From assembly GCA_903955385.1 (NCBI GenBank), contig CAJBNH010000131.1:1-64000 (forward strand): 64,000 nucleotides of DNA. The letters run 5' to 3'. Numbering within the stretch: position 1 is the stretch's first letter; each line of letters opens with the position of its first letter. A program made the position numbers and the translations under genes. This DNA comes from an uncultured Myxococcales bacterium. Lineage in GTDB: Bacteria > Myxococcota_A > UBA9042. Of the stretch, positions 26,115-36,431 are shown piece by piece. Under the pieces are notes generated by a model, which searched no databases, was not told the origin of the DNA, and saw only the letters and a list, made by a program, of their open reading frames with translations.

Positions 26115-27842
26115 ATGCGCACGTCGCCCATGGTGCTTGGTATTCAAGGGTTGTGTTGCTTGATGCTGGTGTGCGCCCTGGCAGCGCCGGGTCATGCCCA
26201 GGCGGTCGCTGCGGCACGCGTTGTTCGCGGCCTGGTCGTCCGCATCGACGGGCCCGAGTTCGTCGTTGACCTGGGCGCGGCCGCCGGGTTGTCGCCGGGG
26301 ACACCGCTCGTGCTGTACCGGACGATCCGCGCGCGCCATCCGGTGACGGGCAAAGAGGTGCTGGATCGCTTTCCCATCGGGCAGGCGGTCGCGGCAGAGG
26401 TGGCGGAACGGCTGGCAATCCTGCGGCCCGACGCAGCCCTTGCGCGCCTGCTGCAGGTGGGAGACCGCGTCGAGTTCACGATCCAGCCGGTGGTCGCGCC
26501 TCAGGTTGTGTCTGGGGGTGAACCGGACGCTGCTGCCCCATCCTCGGGGTCCGATGCCGCCTGTCCTGCCTGCCCGGCTGCCTCGGCGAGCTGCACCCCG
26601 GGCGAGGTCCGCCAACCCGACCTGGTCGACGCCGAGGCGACCTATCTGCGCACGCTGGGCAAGCCGCCGGAAGAGCGTGTCCAGCTGTGGCAGCAGTACT
26701 TGAAGCGCAACCCTTCGACCTCGCTGCGCAAGGCGGTCGAGACCGAGATCGACGCCATGTCCGTGCTGGTCGCCGACGTCGAGATCTCGCGCGGCGTGTC
26801 GGCCGAGTCGGGCGAAGCGAGGCGGCTGGCGCAGACCGTCCACCATGCCGAGCTGCCGCGGTTGAGGGCCGGCGAGTCCGCGTGGCTGGTGTTTGCCGCG
26901 GCAGACTGGTCCCAAGTCCAAGACCTGCGGGTGCACTTTCGACGCCAGGGCGAGGGTCCCTATCGCATGAGCCGACCCGAGCCGAGCGGTCGCCTGGCGC
27001 GGCGGCTGCGGGTGCCTGCCGACGTCGCGATCGCGCCGGGGTTCGAGTACTTCGTCGAGTTGACGAACCCTCAGGGCAAGGAAATCCGATTGTTCGCGAG
27101 CGCTGCCCTGCCGACCGTCGTGGCCATCCACCCCCCCTTGGGCCGCCGACCGACACCGGCCAACCAGCTCACGACCCTGCGCGTCACGGCCGAGCACGTC
27201 GACTTCAACCGCTACCGAGGCGACGACGCGCTGTTTGCCGCGGCCATGGACGTGACGTTCCGGTTGGGGACCGACAGCGTGCTGTACGCATTCTCGATGG
27301 GATACGGCCTGTTGTCGGGCAGGGGTGGCCGCGTGGCTGAGGTCGACCTGCCTGACACCTTGCACACCAACGGTCCCGACAAGGGCAAGCCGATCCGCAA
27401 GGGCGACACCATCGACCCACGGCCGGCGACCTTCAAGCACGCGTTTCTGGGCGGCGAGTGGGCGTTGTCTGAGAACCTGCACGCCCTGACCCGGGTGGTC
27501 GTGGGTCTGGACGAGCAGGGGCTGGACACCGGGGTCGAGGTCGCCGCACGCATCGGACCTGAGACGGCGACGAACCTGCAAGTGGGCGCCTCGACCCTGG
27601 GCGACATGGGCCGCGCCGCCTTCGTGGCCCTGACGACCAACGTCGTCGACCGCGTGCCGATGACCGGCCTGTTCGAAGTCACCGACCGGCCCGTGGGTGA
27701 GGACCTGGGGATCCGCCTGATCTACGAGGCGAATTGGCGGGCCACCGACAACCTTGGCATCACCGGCCGCGTCGGCTACGACCTGCGCACCATCGACCAT
27801 GCCGGCCCCAGCTTGGGCGGCGGCATCGCGCTGTACTGGTGA
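26115..27842 (+). CDS. Secreted FlgT-C-like / beta-barrel protein of unknown function
   Basis: ATG at 26115 follows AGGCAAGG and starts a signal peptide (VCALAAPGHAQA), giving 575 residues. Residues about 35-120 (RVVRGLVVRIDGPEFVVDLGAAAGLSPGTPLVLYR) resemble the C-terminal domain of FlgT-like proteins. A Cys-containing linker (CPACPAASASC) follows. An Ig-like sandwich lies at about 255-335 and ends in EYFVELTNPQGKEIRLFAS. A C-terminal region of amphipathic strands, about 350-575, ends with GIALYW, as outer-membrane barrels do. The next gene shares the Ig-like and barrel parts. Likely an outer-membrane protein; ligand unknown. Confidence 0.72.
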   Translation: MRTSPMVLGIQGLCCLMLVCALAAPGHAQAVAAARVVRGLVVRIDGPEFVVDLGAAAGLSPGTPLVLYRTIRARHPVTGKEVLDRFPIGQAVAAEVAERLAILRPDAALARLLQVGDRVEFTIQPVVAPQVVSGGEPDAAAPSSGSDAACPACPAASASCTPGEVRQPDLVDAEATYLRTLGKPPEERVQLWQQYLKRNPSTSLRKAVETEIDAMSVLVADVEISRGVSAESGEARRLAQTVHHAELPRLRAGESAWLVFAAADWSQVQDLRVHFRRQGEGPYRMSRPEPSGRLARRLRVPADVAIAPGFEYFVELTNPQGKEIRLFASAALPTVVAIHPPLGRRPTPANQLTTLRVTAEHVDFNRYRGDDALFAAAMDVTFRLGTDSVLYAFSMGYGLLSGRGGRVAEVDLPDTLHTNGPDKGKPIRKGDTIDPRPATFKHAFLGGEWALSENLHALTRVVVGLDEQGLDTGVEVAARIGPETATNLQVGASTLGDMGRAAFVALTTNVVDRVPMTGLFEVTDRPVGEDLGIRLIYEANWRATDNLGITGRVGYDLRTIDHAGPSLGGGIALYW

Positions 27843-27910
27843 TCTGCGCCTGGAAACAACAGCCAGGAGCCCGACGGATGCATGGTCCGACAGGCTCCCC
27901 GGAGGAACCC

Positions 27911-28987
27911 ATGAAACGAGTACTTCTGCTGGGCGTGTGCTTTCTGGTCGCGACCCCTGCCTGGGCTCAGGAGGTCGAGCTGACCTTGGGCCACCAGCCC
28001 CCCGCGACGGCCAAGGCAGACCAACCTCTGCACCTTGACTTCCGGGTCGAGCCGGTCAGCGCGCTCGGGTCGGCCGCGGTCCTGTACCGGGCGCTCAGCG
28101 CGACCGAGTGGCAGCGTGCGCCGGTCGAGATGAGCAGCACCGGCACCTGGAGCGCCACCTTGCCTGCCGCCGCGATGGACGACCCCGGCATCGAGTACTG
28201 CGTGGTGGCCACCAACACCCAAGGCATCGAATCGCTTCAGTTCGCCAGCCTCGACGCGCCCCACCCGGTGATCGTCCGCGGCGACTTGGCCCGAGAGCGC
28301 GAGCGGTCGACGTTGGCCGAGCTCGACGGCTTGCGGTCCGAGCTGCAGGTCGGCGGCGCGTGGGTCGACTACCGTGTGTTCGGCGCGACCGCTGGCAAGG
28401 CCGATGACGTGGGCCCGCGCTACACGGACTATCAGGTTCGCTATCGGTACTGGCTGTTGCGCGGAGTCGAGTACATCGAGGCGGGCGTCGGTCGGCTCGA
28501 CGGTACCGCGGCGTCCGTCCCTGTCGCGTCCTACTTGCCCCCAGTCGAGCCTGCCAAGGCCACGCACGTCGGCTTCCAGCGTGGTTGGACCGAAGTCGGC
28601 TTCCGACCTGGCGATTCGGTGGGGCTTGCGGCACGGCTGCTGCTTGGCGCTGACGAGGAGGGGTTTCGCGCCGGTTTGGCGGGCATCCTGCGTCTGGGGC
28701 GGCCGCGGCAGACCCGGCTCGAGTTCGAGGCGGGCACAGTGGGCGGCGTGGGCTGGCACTTCGCGACGGCCTTCCACCTGACCACGATCCCGCGGCTACC
28801 CGCTTCGTTCGAGGTCGTGCTGAACAACGAGCCGAACGCCGGGTCCGAAGCAGGCGAGATGGCTCGGCTGCGCGTGGGCTGGGAGGCGACGCGCAAGCTG
28901 ACCTTGGGCGTGGTCGGCAGCTACCAGGGGCGCGACGGCAACGACCACGGTCTGGGCGCCGGGGCCGATGCACTGCTGAGGTTCTGA
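27911..28987 (+). CDS. Probable outer-membrane barrel protein with Ig-like domain
   Basis: ATG at 27911 is preceded by GGAGGAACCC and begins a signal peptide (VCFLVATPAWAQ), giving 358 residues. Residues about 25-115 are Ig-like (VLYRALSATEWQRAPVEM...IEYCVVATNTQG) and resemble the middle domain of the preceding product. The rest shows repeated amphipathic strands (DYQVRYRYWLLRGVEYIEAGVGRL, AARLLLGADEEGFRAGL) and ends ...GAGADALLRF, with a terminal Phe as in barrels. It lies 68 nt after the preceding gene and just before the two-component genes, so the four may form one transcription unit. Confidence 0.72.
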   Translation: MKRVLLLGVCFLVATPAWAQEVELTLGHQPPATAKADQPLHLDFRVEPVSALGSAAVLYRALSATEWQRAPVEMSSTGTWSATLPAAAMDDPGIEYCVVATNTQGIESLQFASLDAPHPVIVRGDLARERERSTLAELDGLRSELQVGGAWVDYRVFGATAGKADDVGPRYTDYQVRYRYWLLRGVEYIEAGVGRLDGTAASVPVASYLPPVEPAKATHVGFQRGWTEVGFRPGDSVGLAARLLLGADEEGFRAGLAGILRLGRPRQTRLEFEAGTVGGVGWHFATAFHLTTIPRLPASFEVVLNNEPNAGSEAGEMARLRVGWEATRKLTLGVVGSYQGRDGNDHGLGAGADALLRF

Positions 28988-29065
28988 GCGATGCAGCACC
29001 GTGACGTTCGCGGCGGCTCGGGCTATCCTGCCGTGCAGACGACGGTTCTGCCGCAGCTGGACGCC

Positions 29066-29761
29066 ATGCCCACGGTTCTGCTCATCGACGACGACCCGAC
29101 GCTGCTCGACGCGCTGACGCTTGCCTTCGAGGACGCCGGCTATCGGGTCGAGCTGGCCCACGACGGTCGCGAGGGGCTGCAGCGCGTCGTCGACCGGATG
29201 CCCGACGCGGTCGTCAGCGACGTCAACATGCCGGGTCTCGACGGTTTTTCGCTGTGCCGCAAGCTGCGCGAGGCGGGCAACGCCGTTCCCGTGCTGCTGC
29301 TGACCGCCCGCAATCACGAGATCGATGAGGCGCTTGGGCTCGAGCTTGGCGCCGACGACTACCTGTCCAAGCCCTTCTCGACGCGCTTGCTGCTGGCCCG
29401 GGTGGCGGCCTTGCTGCGTCGCGACCAGATGCGCCGTCGCCAGGAGCCCGAGGCAAGCCCCCTGCTGCAGCAGTCGCTCGAGATCCGCAGCGAGCGTCTG
29501 GAGATCCGTTACCGTGGCGAGGCCGTGCCCATGACCGTGTCCGAGTTTCGGCTGGTCGAGGCCATGGCCCGCCGGCCCGGCATCGTCCTGACGCGCGACC
29601 GGCTGCTGGATCTGGTGCGGGGCGACGACTCGGTCGTGGCCGAGCGCATCATCGATACCTACGTGCGGCGCGTGAGGCGCAAATTCGAGCTGATCGACGC
29701 ACAGTTCGACCGCATCGAGACGGTGGTCGGCGCGGGCTATCGCTGGCGGCCCGATGCCTGA
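29066..29761 (+). CDS. OmpR-family response regulator
   Basis: The receiver domain (about 1-115) has the acidic pair DDD, the phosphoacceptor Asp near residue 51 in VVSDVNMPGLDG, and Lys in SKPF near 101. The winged-helix DNA-binding domain (about 135-230) shows MTVSEFRLVEAMARRPGIVLTRDRLLDLV and DTYVRRVRRKF. ATG at 29066 gives the canonical start MPTVLLIDDD (231 residues). A longer frame from ATG at 28991, 3 nt after the previous stop, adds an atypical 25-residue leader and cannot be excluded. It overlaps the kinase gene by 8 nt and forms a two-component system with it. Confidence 0.95.
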   Translation: MPTVLLIDDDPTLLDALTLAFEDAGYRVELAHDGREGLQRVVDRMPDAVVSDVNMPGLDGFSLCRKLREAGNAVPVLLLTARNHEIDEALGLELGADDYLSKPFSTRLLLARVAALLRRDQMRRRQEPEASPLLQQSLEIRSERLEIRYRGEAVPMTVSEFRLVEAMARRPGIVLTRDRLLDLVRGDDSVVAERIIDTYVRRVRRKFELIDAQFDRIETVVGAGYRWRPDA

Positions 29762-30791
29762 CCCGACCCGCCCACTGCCCCAGCCGCGGCGCCGAACGCT
29801 CGGGATGCTGCGGTCGCTGCGGCTGCGGGCAGTTCTGGTGGTGCTGCTGACTGCGCTGTGGCCGGTGTTTGTGCTGCAGGTCTGGCAAGCGCAAGCGGAT
29901 CAGGTCGACGTGGGCCGGACGCTGCTGCTTGTGCTGCCCGTGGCGCTCGTCTTGGCGTGGTGGCTCGGGTGGCGCATGGTCCGCCCGGTCGAAAAGCTGC
30001 GCGATCAGGTGCTTGCCAAGCTCGACCACGGTCTGGTGGCCGGCGACCTGGACCTGGGCCGTGGCGACGAGTTCGGCGAGCTGGCCGACGCCTTCAACGA
30101 GCTGCTGGCCCGCCTGGACGAGCGCGGGCGCGCCAATGAGCGGTTCGCCGCCGAAATCGCCCACGAGATGAAGAATCCCCTGGCGGCCCTGCGCGCAACC
30201 GGCGACTCGCTCAGCGCCGGAGCGCAGGACGCCGCGCGTGCCGCTCGCCTGGCCCGGGTGATCCACGACAGCAGCCGACGCTTGGACCAGCTTGTCACCG
30301 AGGTGCTGGAGCTCGCCCACGCCGAAGCCACGATGGTCGATGAGCCAAGAGAACCCTTTGATCTCGCGCAGTTGGTCAATGGGTTACTCGACAGTCACGC
30401 TCAGGACGAACGCTGGGCCGGCTGCCGGTTCGACTACGCGGGCCCCGTTGCCGCACCCGTTGTCGCGGTGCCGCAGCGGATCGAGACGGCACTGCGCAAC
30501 CTGCTGGCCAACGCGGCGTCGTTCGCGGGGCCTGCCGGCACGGTGCGGGTGCGCGTCGAGTGGGGCGAGCGCGTGGTGGTTGCGGTCGAGGACGACGGCC
30601 CCGGCATCGCAGACGAGCACCTGCCCAAGCTGTTCGACCGCTTCTTCACGACGCGAACGGGCAGGGGCACTGGCTTGGGGCTGACGATGGTGCGCGCGAT
30701 CGCTGAGGCCCACGGCGGCCAAGTCGAGGCGCAGAACATAGTGCCTCACGGTGCGCGGTTTTCGTTGACGCTCACCCCGATGCACGGGTAG
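29754..30791 (+). CDS. Sensor histidine kinase
   Basis: The 345-residue protein has two hydrophobic segments (about 25-45 and 56-74) with only a short periplasmic loop. A HAMP domain (about 75-128, RPVEKLRDQV...ELADAFNELL) follows, then a HisKA domain with the phosphoacceptor in EIAHEMKNPLAAL near residue 137. The HATPase_c domain has LRNLLANAASFA (N-box), DDGPGIAD (G1) and GRGTGLGLTMV (G2). The small sensing loop suggests detection within the membrane or through a partner. Its last 20 nt overlap the convergent SMUG1-like gene. Confidence 0.96.
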   Translation: MPDPTRPLPQPRRRTLGMLRSLRLRAVLVVLLTALWPVFVLQVWQAQADQVDVGRTLLLVLPVALVLAWWLGWRMVRPVEKLRDQVLAKLDHGLVAGDLDLGRGDEFGELADAFNELLARLDERGRANERFAAEIAHEMKNPLAALRATGDSLSAGAQDAARAARLARVIHDSSRRLDQLVTEVLELAHAEATMVDEPREPFDLAQLVNGLLDSHAQDERWAGCRFDYAGPVAAPVVAVPQRIETALRNLLANAASFAGPAGTVRVRVEWGERVVVAVEDDGPGIADEHLPKLFDRFFTTRTGRGTGLGLTMVRAIAEAHGGQVEAQNIVPHGARFSLTLTPMHG

Positions 30792-31512
30792 CCCATACCC
30801 CCATCGCGCGAAGCTGCGCCGTCACCTCGTCGGCCCACCCGCGATTCGCCAATGGACTCGCGGGGCTGGGGTGCAGCACCTGACCGATCGGCACGTCCAG
30901 ACCTTGCAGGGCAACCCGCGCGCGCTCCTCTGCGAACCGGCCCACGCCCACCACGCGACTGGGCCGCAGCAGCTCGACCGACTGGCGCAGGGCGTGGTCA
31001 CAGGCGGCGAACAGCGGCTCTCGCTCTGCCCGCGGCAGCTTGTCCGGTGTCAGGTTGGCGCCACTGTCGACCATGAAGCACAGCGGGCAGTAGTTCGCGA
31101 CGAAGAACTGCGCGAAGAAGGCCTCGGGCGTGCCGAACCGCTGCTGGGCCCAGCCCCAGACCCGCGCGCCGCTGACCTCGCTGCGCGGGCAGGCCAGCCC
31201 CTGAATCGGTCGCTTCGGGTGCTCGATCGCGGGTTTGCCGATCGGCACGTCGCGAATTCCCAGCCAATCGCGCACCGCCGCCACCTCGCCGAACGGCACG
31301 CCGGTCTGCGCCATCCCCCACGGCCCCGGATTCATCCCGACCAGCAGCACCCTGCCCTCGCCGCTGCCGTACAGCTCGGCATAGCGTGCAAACGAGGCGA
31401 AGGCGTACTGCAGCGGGTCGTAGACGCAAGCGGTGGGAGGACCAAAGCGCAGCGTCTTCAGGTGCTTGCTGAGCTCGGCGGCCGCTGCGGCAATCGGGTG
31501 GACCGGGGACAT
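30772..31512 (-). CDS. SMUG1-family uracil-DNA glycosylase
   Basis: LVGMNPGPWGMAQTGVPFGEV (about 57-77) is the SMUG1 active-site block, with Asn in GMNPG. The second motif, HPSPASPLAN, is at about 215-224, and FVANYCPLCFM also fits. The enzyme should excise uracil and oxidised pyrimidines from DNA. ATG at 31512 with AGGAA upstream gives 246 residues; a longer frame to 31569 adds no conserved sequence. Its 3' end overlaps the 3' end of the histidine kinase gene by 20 nt. Confidence 0.94.
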   Translation of the reverse strand: MSPVHPIAAAAAELSKHLKTLRFGPPTACVYDPLQYAFASFARYAELYGSGEGRVLLVGMNPGPWGMAQTGVPFGEVAAVRDWLGIRDVPIGKPAIEHPKRPIQGLACPRSEVSGARVWGWAQQRFGTPEAFFAQFFVANYCPLCFMVDSGANLTPDKLPRAEREPLFAACDHALRQSVELLRPSRVVGVGRFAEERARVALQGLDVPIGQVLHPSPASPLANRGWADEVTAQLRAMGVWATRASG

Positions 31513-31691
31513 GGCGGGTTCCTGCGTGCGAGAAAGGCAACCGTGCGGGGGGCGAGTCTGCCACGGCACCGCTGGGGGCTGAAGGGGTCAGCGCGGCGAA
31601 TGGCGGGCGGCATGGGACTCGACGCAGCGACCCATGCAACCTACAGTCTCGCCTGCACAGTTGGGCCCGACTTGGGCAACGGAGAACGCAG

Positions 31692-33980
31692 ATGAAGCAC
31701 ACGACGTGGCTGGCACTCGCGGGGACCGTGACCCTCGCGATGGGACTGTCGGCGGGCAGAGAGGCCGTTGCGGCGATCCCGAACACCGTGCTGGTGGAGG
31801 GCGTGCTGCACGCGACGGGAGGCGGAGCCGCGGCGGACGGCGACTACGCCATGACGTTCTCGCTGGTCAAGGGAGCGAACGACACGACGGTGTGGTCTGA
31901 GGGGCCGGTGCAAATCAAGGTGGCCAGTGCGGTTTTTGTTCACGCGCTGGGGTCGGCCAAGGCCCTGGACGCCGCGCTGCTGGCCGGCACCGACGCCCTA
32001 TCGCTGCAGATCCGCATCGGTGAGGACCCCGCCCTGCCCAAGCAACCCCTGAACAGCGCCCTGTTCGCCCTGCGCGCCGGACTGTCCGAGGGGCTCGCTT
32101 GCTCCGGCTGCATTACGGCCGCCCAGCTGAACGCAACCGTCATCGACGACCTGATCAAGTCCGGGGCCCTGTCCAAGGCCGCGAAGTCCGGCGACTTTTC
32201 CGACCTGATCGGAGGCCCGGACCTGACCCCCTACGCGCTGACGGCCAAGCTGGCCAAGGTCGCTTCGTCGGGTGCCTACGCCGACCTGTTGGGCGTGCCG
32301 GACCTGTCCCTCTATGCCAAGGCCACCGCGCTGGCCACCGTGGCCACCAGCGGCAGCTACGCCGACCTCGAAAACCTGCCCATGCTGCCCAAGCTGGGCG
32401 CCTCGTGCGGGACCGGTCTGGTGATCAAGGGGCTGAAGGCCGATGGCAGCTACGAGTGCGTGGTCGCCATGGACCCGGCGGCACTGCCCAAGGACGGCCT
32501 GGACGAGATCTCGAACGGCTTGCTGTTCAACCAGTTCAACGAAGTCGCGGTCAGCACCAAGACCCCGACCGCCATCCCCGACAACAACCCGGTGGGCATC
32601 AGCGACCTGATCGACGTCCCCGATTTCGGCGTCGCTCAGGCCCTCTCGATCACCGCCGAAGTCACCAACAGCGACACCGCCAATCTGGTGATCAACGTCA
32701 TCGACCCGACCGGCTCCAAGTTCGTGCTGTGGAGCAAGACCGCCAAGGGCACCGCCGTCAAGACCACCTGGCCCACCGACACCAAGACCGCGTCGGGCGA
32801 CCTGACGACCTGGATCGGCAAGAACCCCAAGGGAAAGTGGTACATCGAGGTCATCGACACGGCGTTTCTGACCAATACCACCGATGGCGAGCTGAAGTCC
32901 TGGAGCGTCAACGTCAAGGTGCTCTCGTCGGGCAAGGTCGGACTGAGCGGCGCGCTGCAGCTGAAGAACGCAACCGAGCCGCCGTTTACCTGCACGACCT
33001 CGACCACGGGGTCGATCTACTTCGACACCAAGACCAACGCGATCCGCTACTGCTCCGGAGGCTTGTGGCGCAGCGTGGCCGACAGCTGCGGCAACGGCAT
33101 CCTGGAGTCGTCTGAGGAGTGCGACGACGGCAACAACACCGAGGGCGACACCTGCAGCGCGACGTGCATCGCGGCGGTCGGCTACCTGAAGTCCAAGCCG
33201 GGAGCCTCGTGCCTCGACATCCTGACCAAGGGCGCCGCGGCGGGCCTGACGTTGAAGGACGGCGTGGCGTGGATCGACCCCAACGGCGGCGCCGCGACCG
33301 ATGCCTTCCAGGTGTACTGCGACATGACGACGGACGGCGGCGGCTGGACGCTGGTCGGCAAGGTCCCGGGCCAGGCCTTCAACGGCGACAACGGCGTGCT
33401 GGACGGCGCCGACACCGCGCGATGGAAGAACAAGCAGTATGTGGGCAGCATCGCCGACCTGTCCGTCGAACCCGCGCTGGGCCAGACCTACGAGCTGGTG
33501 CCGTTCAAGGACTTCCTGCTGCAGGGCCTCAACGACAAGTCCAAGAAGCTGGCGTGGCGCATGGGCGAGACCTTCACCAGCTTGTACACCGTGTTCAACG
33601 GCAACGTGCAGCGGCGGGCGACGTCTTTGCTGGTCGGGTCACACAAGACGCTGGACTGGCGCCCCGGATGCGGTACGGGCAACGGCCCGGACGCGACCGG
33701 ACCGCAGTTCTACGGCTTCAACATCAACTCGGACCTCGACGTGCAGTCCACGCTGTTCAACGGCTACAGCAAGGGCTGGTGCATGGCGCTGGCCGGCTGG
33801 GGCCGCGACAACAACGCCACCGACTACACGGGGGGCGGCTTGGGCGTCTCTTGCTACAACAACCACACCCACCAGATGGGCCGCCATTATTGGGGCTACG
33901 GCGACGGCTGTGACGCCACCGGGTGGAATGCCCAGAACAACTTCAACAGCTTCTACGGCCACGCGTTCTTCGTTCGCTGA
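31692..33980 (+). CDS. Secreted repeat/P-domain/DUF4215/fibrinogen-like surface protein A
   Basis: 762 residues with a signal peptide ending near AGREAVAA. Order: the N-terminal domain shared with the gene at the left edge (VLVEGVLHATGGG..., CSGCI); three degenerate 27-residue repeats, about 150-235; a proprotein-convertase P-domain, about 297-420 ([35 protein letters not shown]); DUF4215, about 464-495 (CGNGILESSEECDDGNN); and a fibrinogen-like C-terminal domain, about 504-762 (SCLDIL...AFQVYCDMTTDGGGWTLVG). GGAGA precedes the ATG. No protease domain accompanies the P-domain. Adhesion or glycan binding at the cell surface is inferred. First of a tandem pair. Confidence 0.9.
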   Translation: MKHTTWLALAGTVTLAMGLSAGREAVAAIPNTVLVEGVLHATGGGAAADGDYAMTFSLVKGANDTTVWSEGPVQIKVASAVFVHALGSAKALDAALLAGTDALSLQIRIGEDPALPKQPLNSALFALRAGLSEGLACSGCITAAQLNATVIDDLIKSGALSKAAKSGDFSDLIGGPDLTPYALTAKLAKVASSGAYADLLGVPDLSLYAKATALATVATSGSYADLENLPMLPKLGASCGTGLVIKGLKADGSYECVVAMDPAALPKDGLDEISNGLLFNQFNEVAVSTKTPTAIPDNNPVGISDLIDVPDFGVAQALSITAEVTNSDTANLVINVIDPTGSKFVLWSKTAKGTAVKTTWPTDTKTASGDLTTWIGKNPKGKWYIEVIDTAFLTNTTDGELKSWSVNVKVLSSGKVGLSGALQLKNATEPPFTCTTSTTGSIYFDTKTNAIRYCSGGLWRSVADSCGNGILESSEECDDGNNTEGDTCSATCIAAVGYLKSKPGASCLDILTKGAAAGLTLKDGVAWIDPNGGAATDAFQVYCDMTTDGGGWTLVGKVPGQAFNGDNGVLDGADTARWKNKQYVGSIADLSVEPALGQTYELVPFKDFLLQGLNDKSKKLAWRMGETFTSLYTVFNGNVQRRATSLLVGSHKTLDWRPGCGTGNGPDATGPQFYGFNINSDLDVQSTLFNGYSKGWCMALAGWGRDNNATDYTGGGLGVSCYNNHTHQMGRHYWGYGDGCDATGWNAQNNFNSFYGHAFFVR

Positions 33981-34109
33981 CCTCGACCGCGATGTCGGGG
34001 CCGGACACGCCCTGCCGAAAACCCGCGGAAATCCGCTCGACGGCCGGGCCGCCGGGATCGTACCCTTTGCTGAAGGAAGCAATTGCCCGTGCGGGCTTGG
34101 AGAATCGCG

Positions 34110-36392
34110 ATGAAGCTCGACCTGGGTCGAATCTCTGTCGGACTGTCGGCTTTGACGCTGGCGCTGCTGTTGCCGTCGCTTTCCCAAGCGTCCATCCCGA
34201 ACACCGTGATCGTCGAGGGCGTGCTGCTCTCGTCGGGTGGCGGGCCGGTGGCAGACGGCGACTATGCCGTGACCTGGTCGCTGACCAAGGGCAAGGGCGG
34301 AGCGACGTTGTGGAGCGAGGGCCCGACAACCTCGTCAATCGCCGGCGGCCGATTCGTGCACGTGCTGGGCAGCGACAACGCGTTCACCCCGGCCGTGGTC
34401 GCCACCATCGTCGACCACACGAACACGCTGTGGCTCTCGTTCAAGATCGGCAGCGACCCGGCCCTGACACAGCCGTTGCACAGCGTGTTCTTCGCGATGC
34501 GCGCTGGGCTGGCCGAGGCGCTGTCGTGTTCGGGCTGCGTGACCGCCGCGCACATGAACGCCAAGTTCGTCGATGATCTTGTCGCCGGCGGCAGCCTGTC
34601 CAAGGTCGCCAAGTCGGGCGCGTTCGCCGACCTGTCGGGCGGCCCGGACCTCGGCGGCTATGCCCAGCTGTCCAAGCTGGCGACCGTCGCAACTTCGGGA
34701 GATTACGCAGACCTGTTGGGCCTGCCCGACTTGACCGCGTATGCCAAGGTCGTCGCGCTGGCGACCGTCGCCACCAGCAACAGCTACAAGGACCTGGACG
34801 ACCTGCCCGTGCTGGCCAAGCTGAACGACTCGTGCGGCACCGGTCTGGTCATCAAGGGCCTGAAGGCCGACGGCAGCTATGAATGCGTTGTGGCGATGGA
34901 TCCCAGCGCGCTGCCCAGCGACGGTCTGGACGAGATCTCGGGCGGTTTGCTGTTCAACCAGTTCCAGGAGGCCGCAGCCAGCACCAAGACCCCCATCGCC
35001 GTGCCGGACAACAACCCCGTGGGCATCAGCGACGTGATCGACCTGCCGGACTTCGGCCTGGCGCAGACGTTCAGCATCACGGCAGAGGTGACCAACAGCG
35101 ACACGGCCAACCTGAAAATTACCGCCATCGACCCCACGGGCACCAAGTTCGTGCTGTGGGACAAGACGGCCAAGGGCTCTGTCGTCAAGACCACTTGGCC
35201 TGCGCCGACCAAGACGGTGTCGGGCGACCTGTCGACCTGGATTGGCAAGAACCCCAAAGGAAAATGGTACTTGCAGGTCGTCGACACGGCGTTCCTGAAC
35301 AACGGCTTCGACGGCCAAATCAAGTCCTGGAGCATTCAGGCGCAAGTGCAGGCGTCGAACAAAGTGGGCGTGGGTGGCAGTCTGGTGCTGAAGAACGCCA
35401 CCGACCCGCCGCAAGCGTGCACTGCCGCGAATTCGGGTGCGATCTACTTCGACACCAAGGCCCAGGCGATCCGCTACTGCGCGGGCGGCGTGTGGCGCAA
35501 GATCGCGGACTCGTGCGGCAACGGCATCCTTGAGCCGACTGAAGAATGCGATGACGGCAACATCCTGGACGGCGACGGCTGCAGCACGACCTGCGTCGCC
35601 GCAATCGGCTATGGCAAGACGGTGCCGGGTGCCAGCTGTGCCGACATCCTCACCAAGGCCAAGGCGGCGAGCATCACCCCCAAGGACGGCCTGTTCTGGG
35701 TCGACTTGACGGGCGGCGACGTGGTCGACGCGTTCCAGGTGCACTGCGACATGACCCGCGACGGCGGCGGCTGGATGTTGGCGTTGCAGATCGCACCCAG
35801 CGGCAGCGTCGACGCAACACTCGGCTTCAACGCTGGCTACTGGACGAACGGGTCGCTGCTCAACCCCACGCTGCCGACGCTGTCGGACATCAACGCCGTC
35901 TACGCGACCTTCACCACCTACGCCTCCAGCGACGGCAAGGTCCTGATCGTCGACAAGAAGACCAGCAAGTTCACAACCTTGTCGGTTCCGACGCTGCAGG
36001 GCAAGTCGCTGCGCGATCGGTTCGCCACCTTGGGCAAGACCAACTTGACCGTCACCGCCGGCGAGCCCTCGCCGCAAGTGCTGATGGGCTTCCCCGCCGT
36101 GTCGGGCCTGTGCGGCTCGAACGCGCCGTGGATGATGAACATGCTCGTCAGTCACTCCGGTACGCGTCTGGGCAATGACGTCGCATCGAACACGCAGACG
36201 ACGAACAACGTCAGCACTTGGCCTTGCTACAACGGTGAGGCCAGCAACCTGTCGTACAGCGGCTTGGGCGGCACGCTCGAGTCCGGTCGGCAGTGGCAGG
36301 ACGGCTACGGCTCTGAGGCGCTGAACCGCTACCGCGACGTCGGCGGCAGCGGCGCGGGTTCGCACAACGGCGCGGCGCTGTTCGTACGCTAA
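34110..36392 (+). CDS. Secreted repeat/P-domain/DUF4215/fibrinogen-like surface protein B
   Basis: ATG at 34110 (GGAG upstream) starts a signal peptide ([11 protein letters not shown]), giving 760 residues. Architecture equals that of the preceding gene: shared N-domain with CSGCV; repeats, about 150-235; P-domain, about 300-425; DUF4215, about 465-497 ([16 protein letters not shown]); and a fibrinogen-like end ([19 protein letters not shown]). The two proteins are closely alike up to about residue 570 and then diverge strongly. The C-terminal 190 residues here have different cysteine and glycine patterns. This is a tandem duplication with a changed binding end. Confidence 0.9.
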   Translation: MKLDLGRISVGLSALTLALLLPSLSQASIPNTVIVEGVLLSSGGGPVADGDYAVTWSLTKGKGGATLWSEGPTTSSIAGGRFVHVLGSDNAFTPAVVATIVDHTNTLWLSFKIGSDPALTQPLHSVFFAMRAGLAEALSCSGCVTAAHMNAKFVDDLVAGGSLSKVAKSGAFADLSGGPDLGGYAQLSKLATVATSGDYADLLGLPDLTAYAKVVALATVATSNSYKDLDDLPVLAKLNDSCGTGLVIKGLKADGSYECVVAMDPSALPSDGLDEISGGLLFNQFQEAAASTKTPIAVPDNNPVGISDVIDLPDFGLAQTFSITAEVTNSDTANLKITAIDPTGTKFVLWDKTAKGSVVKTTWPAPTKTVSGDLSTWIGKNPKGKWYLQVVDTAFLNNGFDGQIKSWSIQAQVQASNKVGVGGSLVLKNATDPPQACTAANSGAIYFDTKAQAIRYCAGGVWRKIADSCGNGILEPTEECDDGNILDGDGCSTTCVAAIGYGKTVPGASCADILTKAKAASITPKDGLFWVDLTGGDVVDAFQVHCDMTRDGGGWMLALQIAPSGSVDATLGFNAGYWTNGSLLNPTLPTLSDINAVYATFTTYASSDGKVLIVDKKTSKFTTLSVPTLQGKSLRDRFATLGKTNLTVTAGEPSPQVLMGFPAVSGLCGSNAPWMMNMLVSHSGTRLGNDVASNTQTTNNVSTWPCYNGEASNLSYSGLGGTLESGRQWQDGYGSEALNRYRDVGGSGAGSHNGAALFVR

Positions 36393-36431
36393 CCGTCTCG
36401 CTCGACGAAATCCCGGCACGCGGAGGTCGCC

